From an uncultured Eubacteriales bacterium (GTDB lineage Bacteria; Bacillota; Clostridia; UBA1381; UBA9506): a DNA stretch of 38,410 nt. The notes under the pieces are model-generated. The model made no database searches, had not been told where the DNA came from, and worked only from the letters and a program-made list of their open reading frames with translations. The DNA lies in the NCBI GenBank assembly GCA_900545185.1, contig UQYH01000007.1, positions 1 through 38,410 of the forward strand. The letters are read 5' to 3'. The position numbers and the translations under genes are program-made. Shown here piece after piece: positions 7,105-15,536 of the stretch (position 1 is its first letter; the number at the start of each line of letters is the position of its first letter).

Positions 7105-8280
7105 TTACCAATAAATTCTCCAATCGGGCTTCCTATATCGCATCAACGCCTCCATAAAGAAGTAATCGCCCCACGACATACATTCATCAACGCCGAGATT
7201 TGCCCGAACGTGGTAGCACCCGTGCAGCAAAAGCCCTTCTGTTTCAGGTTTGTCACAGCTTGTATAGCCGCGAAGCAGTGACACCATCACAGCATCTGCG
7301 GCACACTTCCATAAAGCGGCGCGCGCATCTCCCTTCGGCATGTTTTTTGCTGCCTCCAAAAGTCCGCAAACCGCAATCGCCGCCGCAGAGCTGTCACGCG
7401 GCTGTTTATCTTTTTCGGTAAATATCAAATCCCAATACGGAACAAAATCTGCCGGACAGTTTTGAAAAAAATAATTTACGGCCTTTTCATAAACCGCAGT
7501 AATCCCTGCATCATGAAGATGCGCATAAGAAAGCGGAAGCCCGTACAGTACCCATGCCTGCCCACGCGACCAGCATGCCTCATTGCCGGTGCCCTGCTTT
7601 GTGCCCTTGCCGATAACCGCCCCGGTTCGGGGATCAAAATAAACATTTTGATAGGCCGAACCATCCGGCCTGATGGCATGCGTGAGGGTTGTATAAAAGT
7701 GCGTCTTGGCCGCATGAAAAAAGCGCCGATCTCCCGTTTCCTCCGCCGCCCAAAAAAGAAGGTGAATATTCATCAGGCAATCCACAATCAGGCGGTATGA
7801 CTCCGGCGGACTGTTTTCATCCCCTCCCAGCTGAATAAAGCCTCCCTTTTCCCTAAAACGGCCTAAGAGCTGCTCTGCCGCAAGAAGGGAGATATCCCGC
7901 AGCTTCTTGTTCCCCGTTATCTTATAACCGGCCACGGTAGAGAGTGTAAAAGAAAAACCAATATCGTGGTCACCCATACCGATTTTATGAACCGCACGAT
8001 TTTCAAACGATGCCATATGTGCTTCGGCACACTGTCTGTATCGCTCATCGCCGGTCATTTCATAAGCCAGCCACAATTGACCTGTCCAGAAATTTGTTGT
8101 CCAGCCTTCCAAATTTTCGTCAAATCCATAGATTCCGTCTTGTGTGCAGGCAGACGGGAAAAGCGTATGAAATTTTTCCATATTCCTGTTTATCTTTTGC
8201 AGCGCATTTTCCTGTGCCGCTTCTAACATCTCCCGATTGGGCGGTTCTGCATTTTGCAATACACTCTGCCAATTCTCCAT
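7105..8280 (-). CDS. GH88 unsaturated glucuronyl hydrolase
   Basis: Removes the 4,5-unsaturated uronic acid left on the non-reducing end of oligosaccharides by polysaccharide lyases. The 391-residue protein has the family length and motifs: GWTTNFWTG (about 59-67), HDIGF with the first catalytic aspartate (Asp106), and RLIVDCLMN with the second (Asp167), matching the two acidic residues of Bacillus UGL. CWSRGQAW is the conserved late segment. There is no signal peptide, so it acts in the cytosol on imported products. A strong AAGGAGG box precedes the ATG. The upstream DUF6273 gene ends 28 bases away and PHP follows after about 120 bases. Its presence beside a heparinase II-like lyase argues for a uronate-containing substrate. 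Confidence 0.94.
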   Translation of the reverse strand: MENWQSVLQNAEPPNREMLEAAQENALQKINRNMEKFHTLFPSACTQDGIYGFDENLEGWTTNFWTGQLWLAYEMTGDERYRQCAEAHMASFENRAVHKIGMGDHDIGFSFTLSTVAGYKITGNKKLRDISLLAAEQLLGRFREKGGFIQLGGDENSPPESYRLIVDCLMNIHLLFWAAEETGDRRFFHAAKTHFYTTLTHAIRPDGSAYQNVYFDPRTGAVIGKGTKQGTGNEACWSRGQAWVLYGLPLSYAHLHDAGITAVYEKAVNYFFQNCPADFVPYWDLIFTEKDKQPRDSSAAAIAVCGLLEAAKNMPKGDARAALWKCAADAVMVSLLRGYTSCDKPETEGLLLHGCYHVRANLGVDECMSWGDYFFMEALMRYRKPDWRIYW

Positions 8281-8308
8281 AACACTGTATACCTCCTTGA
8301 AGTCGGTT

Positions 8309-10261
8309 TTATTTTTCTGTTATAACGGTAATCGGGGATAAATTTGGTTTTAAAACCATACAGCCGGTTTCTCCCTGTTTTGTAAAATGAAACGATATGG
8401 CTCGATTTGTATCGGCAGGGGTCAAGGTTATCTTTTCCCTTTGACACTCCACCAGCCTGCCCTGATTTTTCACAATACCGAATACCATCAGTTCCGCCGT
8501 TTCCTCGCACGGATTGTAAACAGACACGTCTGCCTGCCCGGCTGCCATCACAGCCGTTGCATACAAATCCGTACCGCTTTGTACGCCGCTGTAAACAGAT
8601 ACATTATCAAAATAAACCGTGTTGATTTGCGCCGTAGAATTACCCGTAGAGGTGATTTCACCATAGGCAAAACAATCCACCGCCTCGGCAAATGCCGCCC
8701 GATAGCACAAGATGTGACGCACGCCGTTTTCCGTCACCACCACCGTCAAAGACGGGTTGCTCTGATCCAGATACAAGCCGACGTGATACCACTGCCCCGC
8801 ATGAATATCCAGCATGCCGCACTCTGAAGAAACATCCTCCACAATCAATTTTCCGTTCTTTACGGCAATCGGGCTAATCCATTCGCCGCTGCCGTTTATT
8901 TTTAAATTAACAAGATTATTTTGAATCACATCGGTAGAGGACAGCATAAATTCAAATTCAACCGCCGTGATATTAGCCTGATTAAATTTCGGGAAGGATG
9001 CCGTCATGACTGCTCCGTTGCCGGATTTTGCCTCAAGCGAAATGCCATGTGTTTCATCCACACGCACTGCTTTTACATAACCCTCCGGGGCGTTGTGCCG
9101 AACAAAGCCTGCAAATAAGTCATCCCCTTCAAAATCGCACGACATAATATCCGAAAGCTTATTGTAAGAAATACCCCGAATATTGATTTTGTTCGATTCG
9201 CCGAGGTATGCTCCGTCCGATGCGTAAACCTTATAATATACCTCATTGTTCCCGTCACGCGCAATCGGCAATCCGCTGCATACCGCACCGTTTAGGTAGA
9301 TTTCATACACCGCGTCATTTGCAAAGGTCGAAGTCACAAGCACCGTAATGGCATCGCCGCTCATCACAACCTCCTGTGCCGCCCGTATGCGAATACCTTG
9401 ATCGGTACTGAGAATATACGGTTCTTCTTCGCTTCCGTCACCCTGTAAAATAAAAAATTTGTCATTTTTTATTTTGCACATGGGGCGAACCCCCACCAGT
9501 CCGTTATATGAACGGGCATACGAAATAACATTACGCGGTGCCATGGTATACACATAATTTTTTTCTGCCGCAAAAAACAAAGCATCACTCAGCCAATAAC
9601 AACACCCTCTGCCCGTTTTGACCTCGGATGTTCCGGCCTGTTCTGCCGCATATGCCGTAGGTGTGCCGACCTGATATTCAACACCGAACCGGTCGTGCGA
9701 AAGCGCCATTTGCTGAATCTCTGATACAGAAGGCAGAAACATCACATCAGAAACAGCCTCTTTGTCCACATTCTTCGCATCGGCCTGCGCCGTTTGCGGA
9801 TTGCGGATATATCCGCGCGAGGCGGCATTTGCATTGCCCGGCGATATAGAAGCAGACGGTGTATGAATGATAACCTCTCTGCTGCATGCCGCCAGCATTG
9901 CCACCTCGCCGGGGGTAAAATTGTCCGCATGTAAAAATCCTTTTTCCGCATCATACGGCTCTTCCGTAAGCTGTGCGTCCCCTTGCGGCGGATGAAGATA
10001 AGATACGTCATGCTCCGCAGAGTTCAGCCACGTACGAAGCGAGCTGTCTTTCCATACACTGCCGATCGCATCAAACGGCCTAAAAGATACAATTTTATCC
10101 GCAATAACAAAATAACCCTCCGCATCACCGGAAAGCACCCTCCACACAATCGGCTCTCCGCCGTATTGCCCGAAGGATACATATTCCCCTTGTTCCAGTG
10201 CGCAAACCGAGATACCGAGAGAAAAAAATATAACGATAAAGCATAGCAAGGCTTTTTTCAT
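8309..10261 (-). CDS. Secreted DUF6273 plus LamG-like protein
   Basis: The start is the ATG at 10261 (MKKALLCF), behind AAAGGATAACATC, rather than an upstream in-frame codon at 10318, because a clear signal peptide (residues 1-20) follows. Residues about 23-270 show the DUF6273 pattern: FGQYGGEPIVWRVL, SSLRTWLNS, and the closing GLVGVRPMCKI. A beta-sandwich Ig-like stretch follows (about 275-370), then a LamG-like jelly-roll (about 375-560, with HAGQWYHVGLYLD and NTVYFDNVSVYS) and a C-terminal beta domain. No catalytic centre is evident. It may be a secreted binding or sensing protein for the locus polysaccharide (inference). It lies just after a terminator and upstream of GH88. The protein is 650 residues. 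Confidence 0.8.
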   Translation of the reverse strand: MKKALLCFIVIFFSLGISVCALEQGEYVSFGQYGGEPIVWRVLSGDAEGYFVIADKIVSFRPFDAIGSVWKDSSLRTWLNSAEHDVSYLHPPQGDAQLTEEPYDAEKGFLHADNFTPGEVAMLAACSREVIIHTPSASISPGNANAASRGYIRNPQTAQADAKNVDKEAVSDVMFLPSVSEIQQMALSHDRFGVEYQVGTPTAYAAEQAGTSEVKTGRGCCYWLSDALFFAAEKNYVYTMAPRNVISYARSYNGLVGVRPMCKIKNDKFFILQGDGSEEEPYILSTDQGIRIRAAQEVVMSGDAITVLVTSTFANDAVYEIYLNGAVCSGLPIARDGNNEVYYKVYASDGAYLGESNKINIRGISYNKLSDIMSCDFEGDDLFAGFVRHNAPEGYVKAVRVDETHGISLEAKSGNGAVMTASFPKFNQANITAVEFEFMLSSTDVIQNNLVNLKINGSGEWISPIAVKNGKLIVEDVSSECGMLDIHAGQWYHVGLYLDQSNPSLTVVVTENGVRHILCYRAAFAEAVDCFAYGEITSTGNSTAQINTVYFDNVSVYSGVQSGTDLYATAVMAAGQADVSVYNPCEETAELMVFGIVKNQGRLVECQREKITLTPADTNRAISFHFTKQGETGCMVLKPNLSPITVITEK

Positions 10262-10355
10262 GATGTTATCCTTTCTGTCAATGTCATGCACCGCAGGCTC
10301 ACTCCCTCTCTTGGGCAATGCCCCGGCAATCTGCCATACTGCTTCGATAGATAAA

Positions 10356-10377
10356 GGGGGCAGGCAAAGCTGCCCCC
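10356..10377 (-). terminator. Intra-operon terminator-like hairpin
   Basis: An 8-bp stem (GGGGGCAG/CTGCCCCC, loop six bases) begins 10 bases after the stop codon of the LamG/Ig gene. The downstream tail is TTTATC, only three T, so termination is probably partial and some transcripts would continue into the DUF6273-GH88-PHP genes. Confidence 0.65.
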
Positions 10378-10386
10378 AAGCGAATG

Positions 10387-11790
10387 TTATTGTACGGTCA
10401 GAGCATCAATAAACTGCCAATTTGTCAATGATTGTACCAAAAACACCTTTATGCTCATGTCGGTCATATCCGCAGGTGCCTTCGGCGTTAACAGATAATG
10501 CTTTTTATCCGCTGTGCCTGCGGTTGCACAGGCCGACACGCTGCACAGGGCACCGTCACCACTGTATACGGCAACAAGAAGAGTGTTTTCTTCTGAAACC
10601 GGTTCTGCACCGCGATTGTTCATTTCAACATCTATCTGAAAGCTTGTGCCGGCAATCACCTCTGAGGCCACGGTTGCCTTGTTGATGCTGTAGGGTTTTT
10701 TGTTGGTTTTCAGAGCCTGCGGCACTTCACCTGCCACAGCCGCGCCCTGCGCGGTTTTCAGCTCCGGTGCAAACATAAGCGAATAGTCCGTATTCGGCAG
10801 CAGAGCCGTCTGCGGTGTAAGCGCAAAGCTGTTGCTAGCCCGGTCAAACGTAACCGCTGCCTCTATCTCGCTGCCGTTTTGCAGCAGCGTCACCGGTTTA
10901 GCGCCGACGGTGTCGGGACGAATTCTTTCGGATATAACAGCTTTTATGTGCGGCGCTGCATAATCCACCAATCCGTCCTCTGTTTTGTTGCCTTCGGCAT
11001 CCGTCCCATAGGCCTCGACCAGCGGCTGATAGGCCATAATTTTCAGGCTTAAGTCATCCACATAAAAAACCTTGCCCAAAGAGCCGCAGTTTACCTCCAT
11101 CTGCTGCACATAGCTAAAATCGACAATATTTCCCTTACCGTCCGTAACGGGCATGTCGAGCCTTGTAACGGTTGTTTCTTCGGTATCTCCGCCAAAAGCG
11201 CCCGTTATCATGCAAGATGCCGTGTTGGCTTCGGCATCGAATATAAAGGTGTATTCATACCAGTTTCCCGGCACGATGCCTGCGCAGATTTGCGTGTTGC
11301 CGAACCGAAGCTTGCCGTCTGCAATAATAAAGCGATCGCCGCTGAACCAGCCGTTTGTATCATATTTTAAAGAAAAATACTGCTCAGAAGCTGTCGGCTG
11401 CATATACTTTAAATTAAAGACCCATATGCCGCCGCCGTAATTTTTAGAGGTCGGCAGGTTAACACGGCGGCCTTTTTCGTCTTTTTTCGTTCTTGATATT
11501 TTCAGATAATAATCATCACAATCGGGATCCGATGGATCTTTTAAAATCCGCGTCACATCCATTTTCGGCTCCTCCGGAGTGCTGTCGACGCTTGGCGCGT
11601 TAAACCCGTCAAAGGTGAAACCGCCTAGGTTGCCATACGTATCAAACTGAACATCGCCGTCAAAGTTTGTTTCGGCGATTGTTGCAATTTCCACAAGCTT
11701 TTTTCCGTTTAATTCCTTCGGCGGAGCAGCAAACACCGCCGTCGTGCCGCATAATGCCAACGCCGATAAAAATGCAATCCACTTTTTCAA
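10387..11790 (-). CDS. Secreted LamG-like and Ig-like domain protein
   Basis: A 467-residue exported protein with a signal peptide (1-21, ending FAA). Residues about 40-255 form a LamG-like beta-sandwich with the recurrent pattern GNWYEYTFIFD and FYVDDLSLKI. Residues about 275-365 resemble a Big_5-type Ig-like domain (PDTVGAKPVTLLQNG, then LLPNTDYSLMFAPEL). A C-terminal beta domain follows (about 370-467). I see no catalytic residues and cannot name a function; polysaccharide binding on the surface is the likely role by context. The start codon is TTG (11790-11788), nine bases after GGAGG, and the SD lies directly behind the stop of the lyase gene (11804), so translation is probably coupled. 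Confidence 0.8.
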   Translation of the reverse strand: MKKWIAFLSALALCGTTAVFAAPPKELNGKKLVEIATIAETNFDGDVQFDTYGNLGGFTFDGFNAPSVDSTPEEPKMDVTRILKDPSDPDCDDYYLKISRTKKDEKGRRVNLPTSKNYGGGIWVFNLKYMQPTASEQYFSLKYDTNGWFSGDRFIIADGKLRFGNTQICAGIVPGNWYEYTFIFDAEANTASCMITGAFGGDTEETTVTRLDMPVTDGKGNIVDFSYVQQMEVNCGSLGKVFYVDDLSLKIMAYQPLVEAYGTDAEGNKTEDGLVDYAAPHIKAVISERIRPDTVGAKPVTLLQNGSEIEAAVTFDRASNSFALTPQTALLPNTDYSLMFAPELKTAQGAAVAGEVPQALKTNKKPYSINKATVASEVIAGTSFQIDVEMNNRGAEPVSEENTLLVAVYSGDGALCSVSACATAGTADKKHYLLTPKAPADMTDMSIKVFLVQSLTNWQFIDALTVQ

Positions 11791-11803
11791 AACGCACGCC
11801 TCC

Positions 11804-14800
11804 TTATTTCGGGAATATAACTTCAGAAACCGAGTTCCAGAAGTTTAAATTGTTGCCATGATATATAATTTTTACATAACGCGCCTTTGTCTTGTCAAAG
11901 CTGAACGTTTCCGGATTTGCCGTAGTACCGCTGCTTTGTCCTGCAAATATCCGCGTAAAGCTCTCGTTATCCTGCGAGGTCAGAATTTCAAAGGTTGTGC
12001 TTCGCTTATCGCCGGAATAAAAGGCCATCCATATTTTTGAAAGCTCATATTCCGCACCCAGGTCAAAGAGCAAATATTCGTCCGTACCCTCTGATGACCA
12101 CCTTGTGTTCATATCGAGGTCAAGTACATTTTCGGCAATGTTGCCGTCATTGGCGCTGCAGCTGACAGAAACAGGCGTAATCAGCTGCGTATCGCTTGTC
12201 ATGCCCGGAACCGCCGCGGCAATAGCCGATAAATCTTTAACAATCTGGCGGATTTTGGCAAGACGCGCATAGCTGTCGTAGGTCACGGCAATATCGCAGA
12301 CCTTTTCCAAATCCTTAAACGCCACGTATACCGTACCGTCAATCAATTTCGGCACATATTGCAGCTGTTTTTCTTCGCCGTTTAAGGTATATGTCAGGCT
12401 GTCGGCGGTATATACGGCCGTTTCGCTTTTAGATACCGTTACGCTTGCTCCGTTTGCGGATACTGTTGCCCCAAACGACGGTGCAATCACATCTGCCGGC
12501 ACATACGGTACGCCGTCTATCAGCTTGGTCGGCTTATCCTGATAAATCATCCGCGTTTTGTTTGCATTGTAAATATAGAAATCGCCGGTTTTCTTCTTGG
12601 CCGCTTCGGGATAGGTGATCTCCGTTACAGCCGTTCCCTCCGGTGCTTTTTCTATGGTGTAGGTACCGGGTGCGCCCTTAAAGTAAAGGCTGTAGTTTCC
12701 TTCTTTCACCTCTGTATAAACAACGCTTTCGTCTTCGGCCGTTATTTTCCAAATGCCGCTTGCTATATCATTCATCAGGCAAGAATAGGTTTCAAAGCCG
12801 GTAGCCGGGATGTTGATGTGCTCCGTAGCATTGATTTTATCAAAGCCGGTGGCAAAGGTAATGACTCTGTCACGAATCACCGCGCCGACAGAATAGCTGC
12901 TTTGCACTTTTTTAACTTCGAGCTGCGGCAGGCTTTTATCGTTATCGGTCACATACATTACATTTAAGAAAGTATCGTTTTGCGACGCATTTTTCGGAGA
13001 AAGCTCAATTCTCCATTTGCCGGCATCCGCCATGGCATTCTGATTAATTCCAATATTCACATTTTGGCCGTCTACCCAAAATTCCTTGCCGGCACCGCCC
13101 ACCTTGGTAATGGTGCTTGCAGCAGGCAGCAGCGTGGTATTTACAAGCTTACCGTTTAAACCGTTATCCGTTCTTTTGATGGTGGTTATGTTTTTATCAA
13201 CAATCGGTTCTTCTTCACTGTGCAAAAGCCATGTCTTTTTAAAGTCCTTATTGCTGCTTTTCACTCTGTCATACACAACAAGCGCCGCCGGGTAATCTTC
13301 GTTAAACAAATCCATAAATGCCATAGAACGGTCATATTTTTCTGCCTTTGAGGTGTACTGGTCATTATAAGCCGGGGTTAGGTCACTGCTGATGTAAGAG
13401 AACTCAGGCGTTTTTTCGTTTGGCCCGATATACCACCCTTTTTCCACGGCGCGCGCTGCGGTGCCATCCACAATATCCTCATACTTATCAACAGGGTTTG
13501 ACCACTGGCTGCGCTGGCCGCCGTCATTTGTCCGTACCGTGCCGCCATTGAACTCACCGCCCGTACTATACCATTTTTCGTTCGGGTCATGTATCAGCAG
13601 CGTGTTGTGTGCAATACTCCGAATGTTATAATCCCAATGCGCGTCAGAGCCCCACTCGGCATGCTCAGCCTGATACGCACCGCTCTGCAGCGCCAACATT
13701 CCCTTATACCAGAACTGGAACGCACCGACATCGTTATGATAATGGTCGCCCAGGTTTACGTCGTTCATACACATTCTGGCCATAGCCGTTGGTGTGTCGG
13801 GGCCCGATTGCCAGCTTGTTCTTGCCGTTATGGCCGAAAACGGATAGGTCATATGGTAAGACAGCGGCATCTCGTCAAGCTCTTTTTCGGGAATCGGGTT
13901 ATAGAACAAAATAGTGAACATATCGCCCGAATAGCTGTTGATGGACATATTAATCAGCAGCTGCCGCATAGCATAGGGGTTTCCGTAATGCGCCCCGGTC
14001 ATCATCGCGTTGGTGTCGCTTGTATTATAGGTAAACGGCTTGTAATTTGTCCACATCCAGTCGTCCGCATCCTTAAACCAAATGCCAATCGGCAGCTTCT
14101 CGTAAAGAAGCTTATAGGCATAGTCAGCGAATTTTACACCGAAAATATCCGGTTTGCCCATGCTTTCAAAAAGCTTCATCGCATAAATGGCGCTGTCATA
14201 GCGCGCCATGCCGTAGGCATTGCCGTTTTGGAAAGCGCCTGCCGAGGTGTAAAGCTCGATTGCGTCACGCATTTCGGATAAAATTCTGCCTGCGGCAAGA
14301 TTGTACATTTCCGGGTCTTCATCATAAAAGGCAATACCGGCCGTCAGATAATGCTTTAACACACCGTCCTCTGTGCCGTGACCCGAAATGGAAAGCCGCT
14401 TGGTCGGCGGATAGCCCACCGCATGCTCCGCCGCAAATTCCTTGGCTTTTCTGATGAAATATTCTTTATCCGTATCATTTAAAATATCATAACACCAGTC
14501 ATATACCAACCCGATTGTGAATATGTTTTCACCCAGGCTTCTTTCCCGATATGTTGCGTCACCGCCGCCGGGCGCGTTATAGCGAACCGTGTCGATATAG
14601 TCCTTTAAATATGAAACCGTTTGTCGTGCATGCTGTTTGTCACGCTCACCGATTGCATGCATAAAGGCTCTTTTTTGTATTTTGTCAAGCAGGCTATTGT
14701 TATAGTTATTCTGATCGGCAAGTTCCGGCAGGCGGCAATTAAGACGCTCGTCTGCCGCAACGGATACTTTTTTATAAGAAGCGGCCAGCGCCTGCGTTTT

Positions 14801-15511
14801 TGCATTTGCTTTAATCTGCGGAATTTCTGCCTTGCTGAGCAGCACGCGCGGATGTGCGTTTGTCGGCACAACGTCCGGCAGCGGAAAGATGCCGTTATCA
14901 TTCGGATCCATAACCGCCGGCACGTCATCCTTACCCTTCGGCTCAAAATTCGTGTCCTTGGTCACAATAATCTTATCAATTGTTGCGCCGGCATTTCGGT
15001 AATGAAAACCGAGCATAACCAGCCCTTCCTCCAGCTTATAGCTGCCTGTAACCTGTTCCCATCTGTACTCTGCCGTAACTTCCGGCGCGCCGGTCGTATA
15101 CCACACCTTATAGATTTTACCGTCATTGGTTGTCCATAAAGAAAACTGTCCGGCACATTTCACCCTGATCCATATACAATAACTTCCCTTGCTTTCAGAC
15201 ATAATATCCGTCATATAGCTCGGTGATTTGGCCAGCTTTGCTTCCGTATCGGCCCATCTGTTGGCATTGCACACCAGCGCCTTGCCGCCCGAAGCATTAC
15301 TATCCTCAACCACAGCCATGCTTTCGTTAAAAACCATGTCCTCTGCCTCAATCACAAGAGAACCGTTTTTCATAACGATTTTCTCATCAATGGGAAAAGA
15401 CAGCGCGGGATTTTTTTCTCTTTCTCCGTAGCTGAGCAGCTCTGCCGCCGATGCTCCGGCCGCCGAAAAAACCAACAGCGCCGCGCACATCATTGCAATT
15501 ATCTTTTTCAT
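11804..15511 (-). CDS. Multidomain secreted heparinase II-like polysaccharide lyase
   Basis: Heparinase II/III superfamily lyase of 1235 residues. The start is the ATG at 15511 (MKKIIAMM), 6 bases after GGAGT, followed by a signal peptide (1-22). Domains in order are: a CBM6/35-like domain opening with IEAEDM (about 45-185), an alpha/alpha-toroid catalytic domain (about 210-540), the beta-sandwich heparinase II/III domain (about 545-900), a copper-amine-oxidase-N-like domain (about 975-1085) and an F5/8-type discoidin domain (about 1110-1235). Catalytic landmarks match Pedobacter HepB: GHGTE (His378, Glu381), LGDHYHNDVGAF (His590, His592) and IAHNTLLI (His635). The likely class is PL21. Substrate would be heparan-, heparin- or other uronate-hexosamine polymer; specificity cannot be told from motifs. 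GH88 in the same locus would process its products. Confidence 0.88.
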   Translation of the reverse strand: MKKIIAMMCAALLVFSAAGASAAELLSYGEREKNPALSFPIDEKIVMKNGSLVIEAEDMVFNESMAVVEDSNASGGKALVCNANRWADTEAKLAKSPSYMTDIMSESKGSYCIWIRVKCAGQFSLWTTNDGKIYKVWYTTGAPEVTAEYRWEQVTGSYKLEEGLVMLGFHYRNAGATIDKIIVTKDTNFEPKGKDDVPAVMDPNDNGIFPLPDVVPTNAHPRVLLSKAEIPQIKANAKTQALAASYKKVSVAADERLNCRLPELADQNNYNNSLLDKIQKRAFMHAIGERDKQHARQTVSYLKDYIDTVRYNAPGGGDATYRERSLGENIFTIGLVYDWCYDILNDTDKEYFIRKAKEFAAEHAVGYPPTKRLSISGHGTEDGVLKHYLTAGIAFYDEDPEMYNLAAGRILSEMRDAIELYTSAGAFQNGNAYGMARYDSAIYAMKLFESMGKPDIFGVKFADYAYKLLYEKLPIGIWFKDADDWMWTNYKPFTYNTSDTNAMMTGAHYGNPYAMRQLLINMSINSYSGDMFTILFYNPIPEKELDEMPLSYHMTYPFSAITARTSWQSGPDTPTAMARMCMNDVNLGDHYHNDVGAFQFWYKGMLALQSGAYQAEHAEWGSDAHWDYNIRSIAHNTLLIHDPNEKWYSTGGEFNGGTVRTNDGGQRSQWSNPVDKYEDIVDGTAARAVEKGWYIGPNEKTPEFSYISSDLTPAYNDQYTSKAEKYDRSMAFMDLFNEDYPAALVVYDRVKSSNKDFKKTWLLHSEEEPIVDKNITTIKRTDNGLNGKLVNTTLLPAASTITKVGGAGKEFWVDGQNVNIGINQNAMADAGKWRIELSPKNASQNDTFLNVMYVTDNDKSLPQLEVKKVQSSYSVGAVIRDRVITFATGFDKINATEHINIPATGFETYSCLMNDIASGIWKITAEDESVVYTEVKEGNYSLYFKGAPGTYTIEKAPEGTAVTEITYPEAAKKKTGDFYIYNANKTRMIYQDKPTKLIDGVPYVPADVIAPSFGATVSANGASVTVSKSETAVYTADSLTYTLNGEEKQLQYVPKLIDGTVYVAFKDLEKVCDIAVTYDSYARLAKIRQIVKDLSAIAAAVPGMTSDTQLITPVSVSCSANDGNIAENVLDLDMNTRWSSEGTDEYLLFDLGAEYELSKIWMAFYSGDKRSTTFEILTSQDNESFTRIFAGQSSGTTANPETFSFDKTKARYVKIIYHGNNLNFWNSVSEVIFPK

Positions 15512-15536
15512 ATTCCGACTCCTTTCTGACAAAAGA

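Noticed and set aside
10276..10281. TTGACA upstream of the DUF6273 gene as a -35 box
   Set aside because: It lies about 15 bases from the start codon, partly at the SD, with no room for a -10 box and leader. No other good promoter is visible in 10262-10355.
15512..15532. TTG start seven codons upstream of the lyase signal peptide
   Set aside because: It lies upstream of the clear SD (AAAGGAG) that serves the ATG at 15511.
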